Below are positions 7,617 to 17,153 of a stretch of DNA of 64,000 nt, one piece after another. Every line of letters begins with the position of its first letter. The stretch's first letter is position 1. The notes beneath the pieces are model-generated. The model saw nothing but the letters and a program-made list of their open reading frames with translations. It did no database searches and was not told the DNA's origin. Made by a program: the position numbers and the translations under genes. This stretch comes from Glaciecola sp048820975 (GTDB lineage: Bacteria > Pseudomonadota > Gammaproteobacteria > Enterobacterales > Alteromonadaceae), in assembly GCF_048820975.1 (NCBI RefSeq), contig NZ_JBMEUF010000001.1, forward strand, positions 2,542,001 to 2,606,000. The letters are read 5' to 3'.

Positions 7617-9770
7617 ATGCCTCGCAAAACGTTGCCTACTTTTTATTATCACAGCCATTTTTTGGAGTTTTTAGAGTTTGTGCGCGGCCCAAGTGCCCAC
7701 TTGCTCAACCAAGATCAAAAAGCGTTTTTATCTTTATTTGATACTTTAGATACCTTGTGCCAGTGCACCTTAGTTCGCTTACTTAACCGCAAAGGCCGCG
7801 TGGTTAAAATTGCGAGTTTAGTATTTGCAGAAATTCCTAGTATTGAACAAGAGCTTAATAAGCTAGCGCAACATGGGCTAGTAAGCGCCTTACAAACAAA
7901 CCATCACTCTGATTTTATTGCTGCCTTAACAAAGGCGGAGTTATTTGATTTATACACTGAATGCGCTGATGCAAACATGCCTGCTATTAAGAAAAGCATT
8001 GCAAAACCTGCCTTGCTTGAAAGCTGCGCTAAGCTTAACCGTGAACACGTAGTGGCTAGTGTGCTTGCACAGCAGTATGTAGTGACACAATGCGAGCATC
8101 ACATTGCTTATTTCTTGTTTCTTTACTTTGGCCACAACAAAGGTTTGTTAAACCAATTTTCAATGCGTGATTTAGGGCTTATGAGAACCCGCGATGAACA
8201 AGCGCAAATGCAATCAAGGTTCAGTGATTACGAAAGCGCATTTAGCAGCTTTAGCTTACAAAGTATTGCGCAAGCGCTTAAAAACCAATGCTTTAATAGT
8301 ATTGCGGATATAGAGCAATTTTCACTCGCTTTACCAACAGCCCACGGCGAGCAAGCGCAGTCGTACTTAGATAAAATCAACTTCTTACTGGCTAAACTTA
8401 TGCTTAACTTTGATGCCAATAAAGCGCTTAATATAGCCGCAGGAGTTAATTCGGCGATAGCGCAGGAGTTTTGGTGCCGCCAAGCCTATAAGCTTGGCTT
8501 AAAAAGTGACGTACAGGAAAAGCTTGAAGCAATCATTAATGACCCATTATCAGAACACATATTGCAGTTTGCTGAAGATTTCCTAGCGCGCAAGTACAAA
8601 CAAAAGCGCACCAGTGTATTGACCGATATGCTGCGCGAAAATAACCGCCATTTAAGTATTGATGAAACCTACAAAGGTGCGGTTGAAAGCGGTGTTGTAG
8701 CTTACTACAAAGCGCGTAACATTGAAGCATGGCGCACCGAAAATACACTATGGAATAACCTATTTGGTTTAGTGTTTTGGCATGAACTATTTAATTTAGA
8801 GGGTTTGGGTTTAGCCACACCTTTTGATCATCTTCCCTTATGTATAAAGCAGCAAAACTTTATGTCCCTTGCTGAAAATGAAATTCAAACAAGGCTGGCC
8901 GCTTTCGATACAAGCAACGCTTTGTATTTACATTTAACCAAAAGTGCAGCAGCACATTTTGGGAAAAGCCAGGGTATAGTGCGCTGGCATCCATCTATGC
9001 TTGAAAAGCTGCAGATTTTAGTGACCCATGCACCGCTTGAAGGTTTAAAAAAGCAGCTTTTACTTATGTGCAGTAACTACAAACTTTATAACGATGGCTA
9101 CCCTGACATAATGGTGCTTGAAAATAATAAACTGCGCTTTGAAGAAATAAAGGGCACCGGAGACAGTTTAAGGCGCAATCAACTCGCCCAAATTCAGGCG
9201 CTTAAACAACATGGCTTTGATGTGGGTATTACTACGGTGGAGTACCAAGTAGATCCCATGCAAGCCTATGCAGTAGTTGACATCGAAACCACCGGTGGAC
9301 GTGCGGGAAATCATAAAATAACCGAAATAGGCATTGTTAAAATGGTTAACGGTGAAGTTGTAGACCAATGGCAGAGCTTACTTAACCCCCAGCGACGCAT
9401 TCCTGGCATGATCACTCGCTTAACAGGCATAAGCGATGACATGGTTGCCGATGCGCCTTTGTTTATTGATATAGCCGATGAGCTTGAGCAGTTTACAGAA
9501 GATTGCGTTTTTGTAGCACACAATGTGAATTTTGATTATGGCTTTATACGTGAAGAATTTGCTCGAATAAACCGCCATTACAAACGCCCTAAACTATGTA
9601 CCGTACAAACTATGCGGCAGCACTATAAAGGCCTTGCTAGCTATTCATTAGCTAACTTAAGCAAACACTTTAATATTAACATGCAGCAGCATCACAGGGC
9701 TTTATCAGACGCTATAGCAGCGGCAGAGTTATTGAAGCTAGTTAACCAAGCTCGCATGGCTGAGCAATAA
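7617..9770 (+). CDS. FAN1-like VRR-NUC nuclease fused to a DnaQ-type 3'-5' exonuclease
   Basis: 717 aa. Residues 1 to about 460 are helical and resemble bacterial FAN1. Residues about 465-545 form a VRR-NUC domain with the catalytic pattern GYPDIMV ... RFEEIKG (D, E-x-K) followed by GDSLRRNQ. From about 550 a complete DEDDh exonuclease domain follows: VDIETTG, then NPQRRIP, HNVNFDYGF, and HHRALSDA at the end. FAN1 cleaves 5' flaps and works in interstrand crosslink repair; DEDDh enzymes degrade 3' ends. Known bacterial FAN1 proteins stop after VRR-NUC at about 560 aa, so the added exonuclease is unusual. No frameshift is needed to read the fusion. Confidence 0.85.
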   Translation: MPRKTLPTFYYHSHFLEFLEFVRGPSAHLLNQDQKAFLSLFDTLDTLCQCTLVRLLNRKGRVVKIASLVFAEIPSIEQELNKLAQHGLVSALQTNHHSDFIAALTKAELFDLYTECADANMPAIKKSIAKPALLESCAKLNREHVVASVLAQQYVVTQCEHHIAYFLFLYFGHNKGLLNQFSMRDLGLMRTRDEQAQMQSRFSDYESAFSSFSLQSIAQALKNQCFNSIADIEQFSLALPTAHGEQAQSYLDKINFLLAKLMLNFDANKALNIAAGVNSAIAQEFWCRQAYKLGLKSDVQEKLEAIINDPLSEHILQFAEDFLARKYKQKRTSVLTDMLRENNRHLSIDETYKGAVESGVVAYYKARNIEAWRTENTLWNNLFGLVFWHELFNLEGLGLATPFDHLPLCIKQQNFMSLAENEIQTRLAAFDTSNALYLHLTKSAAAHFGKSQGIVRWHPSMLEKLQILVTHAPLEGLKKQLLLMCSNYKLYNDGYPDIMVLENNKLRFEEIKGTGDSLRRNQLAQIQALKQHGFDVGITTVEYQVDPMQAYAVVDIETTGGRAGNHKITEIGIVKMVNGEVVDQWQSLLNPQRRIPGMITRLTGISDDMVADAPLFIDIADELEQFTEDCVFVAHNVNFDYGFIREEFARINRHYKRPKLCTVQTMRQHYKGLASYSLANLSKHFNINMQQHHRALSDAIAAAELLKLVNQARMAEQ

Positions 9771-9857
9771 GTTAAAAAATGTAAGCCGTGTGGGTAATCT
9801 AGTTTTGATTTAATTGCGTAAAAACAGTGAGTATATTATTAGTTAGCGATAGGCATA

Positions 9858-10127
9858 ATGGATAAACACAATTTATCACCTGAGGATACATCACGAATCA
9901 TTGAAATGGCGTGGGAAGATCGCACGCCATTTGAAGCAATTGAAAGGCTTTACGGTTTTAGCGAATCGCAGGTTATTAATTTGATGCGCAGTAACATTAA
10001 GCGCAAAACATTTAATAACTGGCGGGCCAGAGTAACAGGGCGTAAAACAAAGCACAGCAAGTTGCGCAGCCCCGATGTATCGCGCGGCTATTGCGCCACG
10101 CAATACAAGCCAGTTAGAAAACGCTAG
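9858..10127 (+). CDS. DUF2805 / TIGR03643 family protein
   Basis: 89 aa, basic C-terminus. It shows the family pattern throughout: IIEMAWEDRTPFEAIERLYG, then ESQVINLMR, then NWRARVTGRKTKH and a C-terminal RSPDVSRGYCATQYK. The N-terminal half looks like a helix-turn-helix, so nucleic-acid binding is plausible, but the family has no established role. It is convergent, with a one-base gap, with the reductase gene at 10129. Confidence 0.85.
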   Translation: MDKHNLSPEDTSRIIEMAWEDRTPFEAIERLYGFSESQVINLMRSNIKRKTFNNWRARVTGRKTKHSKLRSPDVSRGYCATQYKPVRKR

Positions 10128-10128
10128 T

Positions 10129-11169
10129 TTAGAAGCCCTCTAGTACCAGTTTGCCAATAGCCGTACCTGACTCAAGCTCACTGTGGGCTTGCTTTAAGTT
10201 TTCGGCGCAAATTTTGCCCAAGTTTTTACCTAAAGTGGTTTTCACTTTGCCTTGGTCTATGAGTTCGGCCACTTGGTTAAGCAAGTTGTGCTGTTCAATC
10301 ATATCGCTAGTGGTAAACATAGAACGCGTAAACATAAACTCCCAATGCAAAGAAATACATTTGCGCTTTAATAAGCCAATATTAAAAGACGCAGGGTCGT
10401 CAATTAGCCCTATTTTGCCAAAAGGCTTGAGTACTTCGGTAAAAGCTTCTACGTATTTTTCAGTGCCGTTGAGGCTGGCTACGTGACTTACGTCGCCAAT
10501 ATTCAGCGCCTTAACTTGGCTAACTAAGTCTTTAGTGTGATCAACCACAAAGTCAGCACCTAAATCTTTCACCCAATTAGCGGAAGCCTCGCGTGATGCA
10601 CTGGCAATAATGGTGGCATTCGTTAAAACCTTAGCGAGTTGAATAAAGATAGAACCCACTCCACCGGCAGCACCAATTACTAAAATAATAGGCTTGCCGT
10701 CCTCACCGTTTGCTTCATTGGATAGTGGAATAGATAGCCCGTTGAAAAGCAGTTCCCACGCAGTAATGGCGGTTAATGGCAAAGCCGCGGCTTGGGCATC
10801 GTTTATGCTTTTGGGTTTGCGCCCTACTATGCGCTCATCTACGAGTTGATACTCCGCATTGCTTCCGTCACGCGTTAAATCACCTGCGTAATACACTTCA
10901 TCACCCACAGAAAACAATGAAACATCATTGCCTACCGCTTCAACAACGCCCACGGCATCCCAACCAATTACCTTAAACTCACCATTTTCTGGTGGCATGT
11001 TTTGTCTAATTTTGTAGTCAACTGGGTTTACCGATATGGCTTTTACCTTAACCAGTAGGTCTCGGCCGCTAGCCTGAGGTTTAGTAACTTGAATATCTAC
11101 TAATGAATCTGCCTCACTAATCGCTAGGCTTTTTTGAAATCCAATGGCTTTGGTTTTTATATTACTCAT
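10129..11169 (-). CDS. Zinc-type alcohol dehydrogenase-like / quinone oxidoreductase family protein
   Basis: 346 aa medium-chain dehydrogenase/reductase. The N-terminal GroES-like domain contains VNPVDYKIRQ and GWDAVGVVEAVG; the nucleotide-binding motif is VIGAAGGVGSI near residue 155. It lacks the full zinc-ligand set, as expected for the quinone-reductase-like subfamily that reduces activated double bonds with NAD(P)H. The ATG at 11169 is preceded by GGAG; the ATG four codons upstream has no ribosome binding site. It is divergent from a LysR gene that probably controls it. Confidence 0.85.
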   Translation of the reverse strand: MSNIKTKAIGFQKSLAISEADSLVDIQVTKPQASGRDLLVKVKAISVNPVDYKIRQNMPPENGEFKVIGWDAVGVVEAVGNDVSLFSVGDEVYYAGDLTRDGSNAEYQLVDERIVGRKPKSINDAQAAALPLTAITAWELLFNGLSIPLSNEANGEDGKPIILVIGAAGGVGSIFIQLAKVLTNATIIASASREASANWVKDLGADFVVDHTKDLVSQVKALNIGDVSHVASLNGTEKYVEAFTEVLKPFGKIGLIDDPASFNIGLLKRKCISLHWEFMFTRSMFTTSDMIEQHNLLNQVAELIDQGKVKTTLGKNLGKICAENLKQAHSELESGTAIGKLVLEGF

Positions 11170-11291
11170 GCTGCGCTCCATGTTTGGCAGTGGCTACATT
11201 ACGAATTATTACTAGGACTACATACTACCGCTTGAATACAAAATTATTAACCGCATAATAATAGAATGATTATCAATAGATATTTGAAAAT

Positions 11292-12224
11292 ATGCTACTA
11301 GAAGATTTGCATGTAGTGCTAAAAGTGGCCGAGTTTAAAAGTATTACCGCTGCTGCGGCTAGCTTAGACATGCGTGTTGCTACGGCAAGTGCCGCGCTGA
11401 AAAGGGTTGAGGCTAATTTAGGCACAGAACTATTTACCCGCACCACGCGCAGCTTAAAGCTATCTAGTGCTGGCGAGCGCTACCTTCCGCAGTGTGAAGA
11501 AGCACTTGGCCTGTTGTTAAACGCCAAACAAAACATGAAAAGTGAACAAGGTCTAATAGACGGCGAATTACGTATTGGGGTGTCTTCTGATTTGGGACGC
11601 AACATAGTAGCGCCATGGCTTGACCAATTCATGCAACAGCATGCCGGCATATCGCTTAAACTTCATTTAAGTGACAGCAATATAGATTTTTACCGTGACC
11701 CAGTCGACATTGCCTTGCGTTACGGCCTACCTAATGATTCAAGTTTGTATGGCTTTAAAATTTGCAATGTTCCTCGCTTACTTTGTGCGTCGCCTACTTT
11801 TATAGAAAAGCACGGCGCGCCAAAACATCCTAATGAATTAAGCCAGTACAACGGTTTGTTTTATCAGCTTTACGACATTGTAAATAACCAGTGGGAATTT
11901 TCTAAAGGCGAAAACAACTTTAAAGTGAAAATGAAAGGAAACCGCGCAACAAATGACGGCGACATGGTCAAACGCTGGTGTTTAGCAGGGCATGGGCTAG
12001 CGGTTAAATCAGCCCTTGATACTTCTGAATTTTTATTAAATGGAGAGCTAGTAAGGGTAATGCAAGGCTACCAGCACAAACCATCAGAGCTTTGGATTGT
12101 GTGCGCTGGCCGCCAATCAATTACCCCAGCGGTAAGATTAATAAGAGACCAACTCCGAGAAAAAACACTTGGCGTGTTAAATGAACTTGCGCAAGCTAAA
12201 ATACTCCAAAAGGGAGAGTTTTAA
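11292..12224 (+). CDS. LysR family transcriptional regulator
   Basis: 310 aa, normal LTTR length. The N-terminal winged helix-turn-helix (residues 1-60) reads MLLEDLHVVLKVAEFKSITAAA and continues with AASAALKRVEANLGTELF and RTTRSLKLSSAG. A periplasmic-binding-like effector domain (about 90-300) follows. It is transcribed divergently from the oxidoreductase gene at 10129-11169, the usual LysR arrangement, with about 120 nt between them holding both promoters. The effector is unknown. Confidence 0.9.
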   Translation: MLLEDLHVVLKVAEFKSITAAAASLDMRVATASAALKRVEANLGTELFTRTTRSLKLSSAGERYLPQCEEALGLLLNAKQNMKSEQGLIDGELRIGVSSDLGRNIVAPWLDQFMQQHAGISLKLHLSDSNIDFYRDPVDIALRYGLPNDSSLYGFKICNVPRLLCASPTFIEKHGAPKHPNELSQYNGLFYQLYDIVNNQWEFSKGENNFKVKMKGNRATNDGDMVKRWCLAGHGLAVKSALDTSEFLLNGELVRVMQGYQHKPSELWIVCAGRQSITPAVRLIRDQLREKTLGVLNELAQAKILQKGEF

Positions 12225-12303
12225 GATAAACAAGCGCAACTTTTTGTTACCTTCAATCGTTTCTGCAAGCAGAGGCGTTGAATCAAATTTAAGGCTATAA
12301 ATT

Positions 12304-12960
12304 ATGCAACAACTACAAATTGATATTGTGTCAGACGTTTCATGCCCTTGGTGCATTGTGGGTTACAGTGCACTTAAAATAGCACTTGAGCGCATTAAAG
12401 ATGATGTTTCTGCCAATATTACTTGGCACCCGTTTGAGCTAAATCCACAAATGCCCAGTGAAGGCCAAGAAATTAATGAACATCTGGGTGAAAAGTACGG
12501 CATTGACCAAGCGCAAATTGATCAAAACAGAGAAATGATAAAACAGCGCGGCGCCGATGTTGGTTACGACTTTGGCGTGCGCGGTGGTGGTCGAATTTAC
12601 AATACGTTTAATGCTCATAGATTGTTGCACTGGGCTAAAAACTTCAACAAACAAACCGAGCTTAAACTGCGCTTATTTGACTTGTACTTTCAACAAGCAG
12701 GTGACCCAAGTGATCATAAGCAGCTATTAAAATGCGTGGAAGATGTAGGCTTGCCGTTAAGCGAAGCGCAAAACATATTAAACAGTACTCAGTTTGAAGA
12801 AGATGTTCGCAAAGAGCAGCAGTATTATCAGTCTATGGGAATAAGCTCGGTGCCCGCAGTGATTGTAAACCAAAAGCACTTAATTAGCGGCGGCCAACCA
12901 GCTGATGTTTTTGAACAGGCGCTGGTTCAAATTAGTCAAACACAAGTACAACAATCATAA
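12304..12960 (+). CDS. DsbA family oxidoreductase (FrnE-like)
   Basis: 218 aa with a thioredoxin fold interrupted by a helical insertion. The active site CPWC is at residues 14-17 (SDVSCPWCIVGY) and the cis-Pro loop is GISSVPAVIVNQ near residue 180. There is no signal peptide, so it acts in the cytoplasm, like FrnE and 2-hydroxychromene-2-carboxylate isomerase relatives. It follows the LysR gene by 79 nt on the same strand and may belong to the same oxidative-stress-type group with the neighbouring reductases (inference). Confidence 0.9.
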   Translation: MQQLQIDIVSDVSCPWCIVGYSALKIALERIKDDVSANITWHPFELNPQMPSEGQEINEHLGEKYGIDQAQIDQNREMIKQRGADVGYDFGVRGGGRIYNTFNAHRLLHWAKNFNKQTELKLRLFDLYFQQAGDPSDHKQLLKCVEDVGLPLSEAQNILNSTQFEEDVRKEQQYYQSMGISSVPAVIVNQKHLISGGQPADVFEQALVQISQTQVQQS

Positions 12961-13080
12961 TTCTAAATGGCTATTGTGCCTAAGTCGTATAGCCTAAATT
13001 AAAGATGGCATGTAATAGTAACGCTCATGTTTACACGTCTAATGATTTAGATTATTCAGAAAAGAAAAGCGAGGCAAATT

Positions 13081-14064
13081 ATGTTCAATGCAGTAGTAAT
13101 AAACAAAGACGACACCGGCTACTCGGCTAATTACCAAACAGTAAATGAAGGCGACTTACCAGCAGCTGACGTAAGCGTTAAGGTTGCGCATTCAACCTTA
13201 AACTACAAAGACGCCCTAGCAATTACGGGCAAAAGCCCTGTTGTGCGAAGTTTTCCAATGGTAGCCGGAATAGATTTTGCTGGTGAAGTCACGCATTCAG
13301 ACTCGGCTGACTTTTCTGTAGGTGACAAAGTAGTGCTAAATGGCTGGGGCGTAGGTGAACGCCACTGGGGCGGGCTGTCAGAACAAGCCTGCGTAAATGC
13401 AGATTGGCTTGTTCCTTTGCCCAAAAGCTTCAGTACCGAGCAAGCTATGGCAATTGGTACCGCTGGATATACCGCTATGCTATGCGTAATGGCCTTAGAA
13501 AAACAAGGCGTGCGCCCGAGTGACGGCGAAATTTTAGTGTCGGGCGCAACCGGCGGTGTGGGTAGCGTAGCCATTGCCATACTAGCAAAACTGGGATACA
13601 CCGTAGTAGCACTCACGGGAAAACTTAGCGACGAAAGCTACTTACGTAATTTAGGTGCCAGTGAAATCATTCACCGCGACGAATATTCATCTCCTGGCAA
13701 ACCTATGATCAAAGAGCGCTGGGCAGGCGCAATTGACGTAGTGGGCAGCCATACGCTGGCAAATATTTGCGCATCACTTAAATATGGTGGTTCGGTAGCC
13801 GCTTGTGGTTTAGCAGGCGGTATGGACTTACCGGCTACAGTTGCACCATTTATTTTACGCGGTGTTAAGCTAATAGGGGTTGATAGTGTAATGTGCCCTA
13901 AAGCACAGCGCTTAGAAGCATGGGAGCGTTTAGAAAAAGACTTAGACGTAACTAAGCTAGAAGCTTTGAGCCAGTATATAGGGCTTAGCGAAGCTATTGA
14001 ATATGCCAATAAGTTTATGGACGGCACGGTCAAAGGAAGGGTCGTTGTTGACGTAATGAAGTAA
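13081..14064 (+). CDS. acuI: YhdH/AcuI-type quinone oxidoreductase (acrylyl-CoA reductase family)
   Basis: 327 aa medium-chain reductase. Diagnostic segments are LNYKDALAITGKSPVVRSFPMVAGIDFAGEV in pieces near residues 40-70, GWGVGERHWGGLSEQA near 90-105, and the nucleotide motif VSGATGGVGSVA near 155. Relatives YhdH/AcuI reduce acryloyl-CoA to propionyl-CoA with NADPH, detoxifying acrylate, an intermediate of DMSP breakdown in marine bacteria. No DMSP lyase is nearby, so the physiological role here is inferred from family only. A strong terminator follows. Confidence 0.88.
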   Translation: MFNAVVINKDDTGYSANYQTVNEGDLPAADVSVKVAHSTLNYKDALAITGKSPVVRSFPMVAGIDFAGEVTHSDSADFSVGDKVVLNGWGVGERHWGGLSEQACVNADWLVPLPKSFSTEQAMAIGTAGYTAMLCVMALEKQGVRPSDGEILVSGATGGVGSVAIAILAKLGYTVVALTGKLSDESYLRNLGASEIIHRDEYSSPGKPMIKERWAGAIDVVGSHTLANICASLKYGGSVAACGLAGGMDLPATVAPFILRGVKLIGVDSVMCPKAQRLEAWERLEKDLDVTKLEALSQYIGLSEAIEYANKFMDGTVKGRVVVDVMK

Positions 14065-14075
14065 AATTAGAACGT

Positions 14076-14111
14076 AAAAAAAGGGCTTAAATAAAAATTA
14101 AGCCCTTTTTT
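14076..14111. terminator. Bidirectional terminator between acuI and the MCP gene
   Basis: A perfect AAAAAAGGGCTTAA / TTAAGCCCTTTTTT inverted repeat with a 7-nt loop lies between two convergent genes and has an A/T run on both sides, so it can serve both strands. Confidence 0.85.
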
Positions 14112-14141
14112 ATGTATCCGTTTTATTTCAGCCTACGCTAT

Positions 14142-15623
14142 TTACATAAAGCGCGCTAAGTTGCTTTTTAGTTTATTGACGTTTGTTTCTAAGTCTTTAA
14201 AACTAACGTCGGTTTGCTCAGCATGATGCGATAAGCTTTCAGAGGTTGTTGCCAACATACTGGTAGACTTTGAAATCTCAGTAGATGCAATAGACTGTTC
14301 TTTAATGGCTGACGAAACCGACGCCATGTTGTCACTTACCGAAGTAATGCTTGCTACTACTTCGTCAATAATACTCAAGGTTGAATCAGAAGAAGCGCCC
14401 ACCTTGTCAGAAGTACTTAAACATACTTTCATTTTCTCAACCGATAGGTTCGAATCTTGAATTAAAGAATGCGTAATTTCACTTATTTGTGCGGTATTAT
14501 CTTTAGTACGCATAGCGAGCTGTCTCACTTCATCGGCTACTACAGCAAAGCCTCGACCATGCTCACCAGCTCGAGCTGACTCAATGGCCGCATTTAACGC
14601 CAGTAAGTTAGTTTGATCAGATATTGCCGTTATTGAAGCCATAACGCTTTCAATTTGCTGGCACTTTTCAGACAAGCTCATAATAGACGTAGATGTTGTG
14701 CTTAAATCTGTTTTAAGCGAGCTTACCTCATGATGCGAATCAACAATAATAGACTTTGCTTTATCACTGGCATCACGCGCTGTTTTTGAAATTGAATTAA
14801 CATTTGCGGCTCTATCAGAAACCGATTCATTGTTCGCGGTCATTTCTTCGGTTGCTGCGGCAATGGTTGATACTTGCCCACTAGTATCTAAACTTGCTTG
14901 TTTTACGTCACTTGCTAGGCTGCTAACAGTACCTGATACGTCCCAGATATTTTCTGCAACTGCTTTAGTTTGATTGATAAATGTTAAGAACGATGAAATA
15001 AGCGTGTTAAATTGCTTAGATGTAGTGCTGTATTCTGGCACTTCTACATGCAAGTTAAACTGCCCTTCCGTTTCCATAATTTTGTGAATAGCGTCTTGCA
15101 GTTCTACCGCTTCTTTACCATCTTTAAAAGCTTGGTGGTTAATGACGCATAAAATTGCGCCCTCGGCGATAGCAAATAGTGCATGAATTGCTAATATTGA
15201 AAGCGTTAAGTATTGCTCTTCAAATATGTATACAGGCACATTTGATGTTTGCAGGTAATAGAATAGGAAATGATGCACTGCAACCACTACTACACTGGAT
15301 ATAACCACTTTCCAATCACGATACACGGTAGTGACCGCCATTATCGCAAATATTTCGAAGTGCATATATGTAGCGCCCATGCTTTGCTCAATGTGCAAGG
15401 CAACAAACAACTGCGAGGCAATCACAGCCGCGTGGCGAGTATAAACCGCGTTGGGGCTTATCTTAAAAAGAGCCAATGGTAAAGCAATAATCACAAGGCC
15501 GGCTATAATGCCAAGGCCAAGGCTATCGGTAAAAAAGCCAATTACGCCGCTCAATACCAATTGGATAATTAACACAATTTTATATGTTTGATTGCCCTTT
15601 TCGAACCATGGATATATTTTCAT
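14142..15623 (-). CDS. Methyl-accepting chemotaxis protein with polytopic N-terminus
   Basis: 493 aa. The first 190 residues contain about six hydrophobic segments rather than a periplasmic sensor, then a short linker, then a long coiled-coil signalling domain. Its hairpin tip (SDQTNLLALNAAIESARAGE, followed by GRGFAVVADEVRQLA) is the invariant CheA/CheW contact region. Several A/S/T-rich heptads on either side are likely methylation sites. The membrane-embedded sensor may detect membrane state or light/redox-like cues. It is convergent with acuI. Confidence 0.92.
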   Translation of the reverse strand: MKIYPWFEKGNQTYKIVLIIQLVLSGVIGFFTDSLGLGIIAGLVIIALPLALFKISPNAVYTRHAAVIASQLFVALHIEQSMGATYMHFEIFAIMAVTTVYRDWKVVISSVVVVAVHHFLFYYLQTSNVPVYIFEEQYLTLSILAIHALFAIAEGAILCVINHQAFKDGKEAVELQDAIHKIMETEGQFNLHVEVPEYSTTSKQFNTLISSFLTFINQTKAVAENIWDVSGTVSSLASDVKQASLDTSGQVSTIAAATEEMTANNESVSDRAANVNSISKTARDASDKAKSIIVDSHHEVSSLKTDLSTTSTSIMSLSEKCQQIESVMASITAISDQTNLLALNAAIESARAGEHGRGFAVVADEVRQLAMRTKDNTAQISEITHSLIQDSNLSVEKMKVCLSTSDKVGASSDSTLSIIDEVVASITSVSDNMASVSSAIKEQSIASTEISKSTSMLATTSESLSHHAEQTDVSFKDLETNVNKLKSNLARFM

Positions 15624-15884
15624 AAGATAGAAATAAATTAAGTGATTGATTTTTTTCTTTATCGGCTTTTTTCAGCTTATATTAAGCACCTATGTAGAGC
15701 ACCTTAGTAAGCGTTTGTTTTTTATGCAAAAATATAATAAATAATGAACATCAAAAGGGCATTTAAATTATCTAAACCCCTTGTTTGTGTTGCCTTTATC
15801 GCTACACGCGCTTGCGATTAAGGGCAATATCATCAAGAATGGTTCAACTAACAGCGCTAGATTCCACTAGGAACCACTTAAACC

Positions 15885-16325
15885 ATGAAGCAAAGCGTAT
15901 TATTTATATTTGCTGTTTTTTCATTAATGGCTTGTGAGCCGGCTCCTAAAAATACAATAGAAGCCAAGGCACAGGAATATTTTAATGTATACACTGAACG
16001 CCAGTCATTTGAGCGCTTCATAGCATTTTATGCACCCAATGCTGTGCTAAAAGATATTGTTTCAGGCGAAGAATTTGAGGGTAAAGACAAAATCAAAGCA
16101 TTTTTAGATTGGTCTAAAGGCGATTTCGTTATGCCTGAGCAAGGCAAATTAATGAATGTTGATAAACAAATAGTAAAGGGAAATACAGTGGTTACCCAAG
16201 GGACCTTTCATGCCTTTACCTACAACGGGCAAAGCCTTGGTCCATGGGAATTTGTGATAGTGCAAGAATACAATGACGCGCAATTAATTATTAAACAAAG
16301 TGACTGGATAAACTACGCGTATTAG
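15885..16325 (+). CDS. SnoaL/NTF2-like lipoprotein
   Basis: 146 aa. Lipobox signal peptide (FSLMAC) followed by an NTF2-like cone fold: YFNVYTERQSFERFIAFYAPNA, then DIVSGEEFEGKDKIKAFL and a beta-rich second half ending in W-I-N-Y. SnoaL-like domains are small ligand-binding or isomerase folds; no catalytic residues can be assigned here. It is a single-gene unit. Confidence 0.7.
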   Translation: MKQSVLFIFAVFSLMACEPAPKNTIEAKAQEYFNVYTERQSFERFIAFYAPNAVLKDIVSGEEFEGKDKIKAFLDWSKGDFVMPEQGKLMNVDKQIVKGNTVVTQGTFHAFTYNGQSLGPWEFVIVQEYNDAQLIIKQSDWINYAY

Positions 16326-16353
16326 CTGCGGCTGTTGGCCAGTTATTAATTAC

Positions 16354-16422
16354 CGTCATCCCCCCCTCCTTTCGTCATTCCCACCCTCCTTTCGTCATTC
16401 CCACGAAGGTGGGGACCTCCTA
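16354..16422. repeat. REP-type palindrome preceded by two truncated tandem units
   Basis: Two copies of a 19-20 nt unit (CGTCATTCCCACCCTCCTTT and a variant at 16354-16372) lead into a full unit at 16393 whose CCCAC-GAAG-GTGGG stem forms a small hairpin, followed by GACCTCCTAA. The same family occurs at 45441-45473. It lies between convergent genes, a usual place for REP elements. Confidence 0.75.
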
Positions 16423-16450
16423 AAGTACTCTCGCACCATAAAGAGCCAGC

Positions 16451-17137
16451 TCAACGCTCAAGTTGGTCTATTAATCCACGTCTAAATTGCGCAGTTACAT
16501 CAAAGTACCAAGTTGAACTTCGCATGGTTTCTGGGTTTTGTACTTTTATCGCTTGAATAGGTAAGTCATTTACATAAGTAAACGCTTGGCCGGTTGCCAC
16601 CATTTGATGAAGCTGAATAAAGGCATATAAGTCAGGCGCGCTATTAATCACAAAAGGCGTTTGCGGGGTTTGCCCATTACCCGTTCGCCAAATAGCCTCA
16701 ATAAAGCTATCAAGCACAAAGTGGTGGTAACGCCCTGTATCAATATCACTCATTTCAGTGGCGCAAATAGCCGCGCCATAATGACCCGTTAAAGATGTGT
16801 AGTTAAGTGCAAGTAAGGCTTGGTTTAGCTCAAAACACTTCTGCCAATTTTGTGCTTCCATGGAACTCTGAGAAAGTAACTTTGCTTTTTGCTCATTTTT
16901 GGCTGACGCTCCGTAAAATGACGTTAAGGGATACAGCTTTAGCAGAGTGTCGTAGTCTTGGGCGCTGGCTGAATTGTTTTTAATTTTAGCAATAAGCGCT
17001 AAGTAATCAGCATCACTTTTTTCATAATTAAGCACTTGGTTTTTTGAGGGTTCGTTATTGCTGTTTAGTGAATCAGTTTGATTGCTCGCACATGCTTGCA
17101 ACAGCATAAACAAAACAATAAAAAGTATATATTTCAT
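16451..17137 (-). CDS. Lipoprotein, DUF4919-like
   Basis: About 228 aa. The ATG at 17137 gives a clean lipoprotein signal (MKYILFIVLFMLLQAC). The mature part contains YDTLLKLYPLTSFYGAS near residue 55, a helical repeat-like middle, and SFIEAIWRTGNGQTPQTPF further on, which fits the DUF4919 pattern. Function is unknown. The start lies 16 nt downstream of the stop of the 17154-17480 gene, so they are likely one operon. The frame is open for 21 codons upstream of this ATG, overlapping the previous gene, but that part would destroy the signal peptide. Confidence 0.65.
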   Translation of the reverse strand: MKYILFIVLFMLLQACASNQTDSLNSNNEPSKNQVLNYEKSDADYLALIAKIKNNSASAQDYDTLLKLYPLTSFYGASAKNEQKAKLLSQSSMEAQNWQKCFELNQALLALNYTSLTGHYGAAICATEMSDIDTGRYHHFVLDSFIEAIWRTGNGQTPQTPFVINSAPDLYAFIQLHQMVATGQAFTYVNDLPIQAIKVQNPETMRSSTWYFDVTAQFRRGLIDQLER

Positions 17138-17153
17138 GAAAAAATTAACGCAA

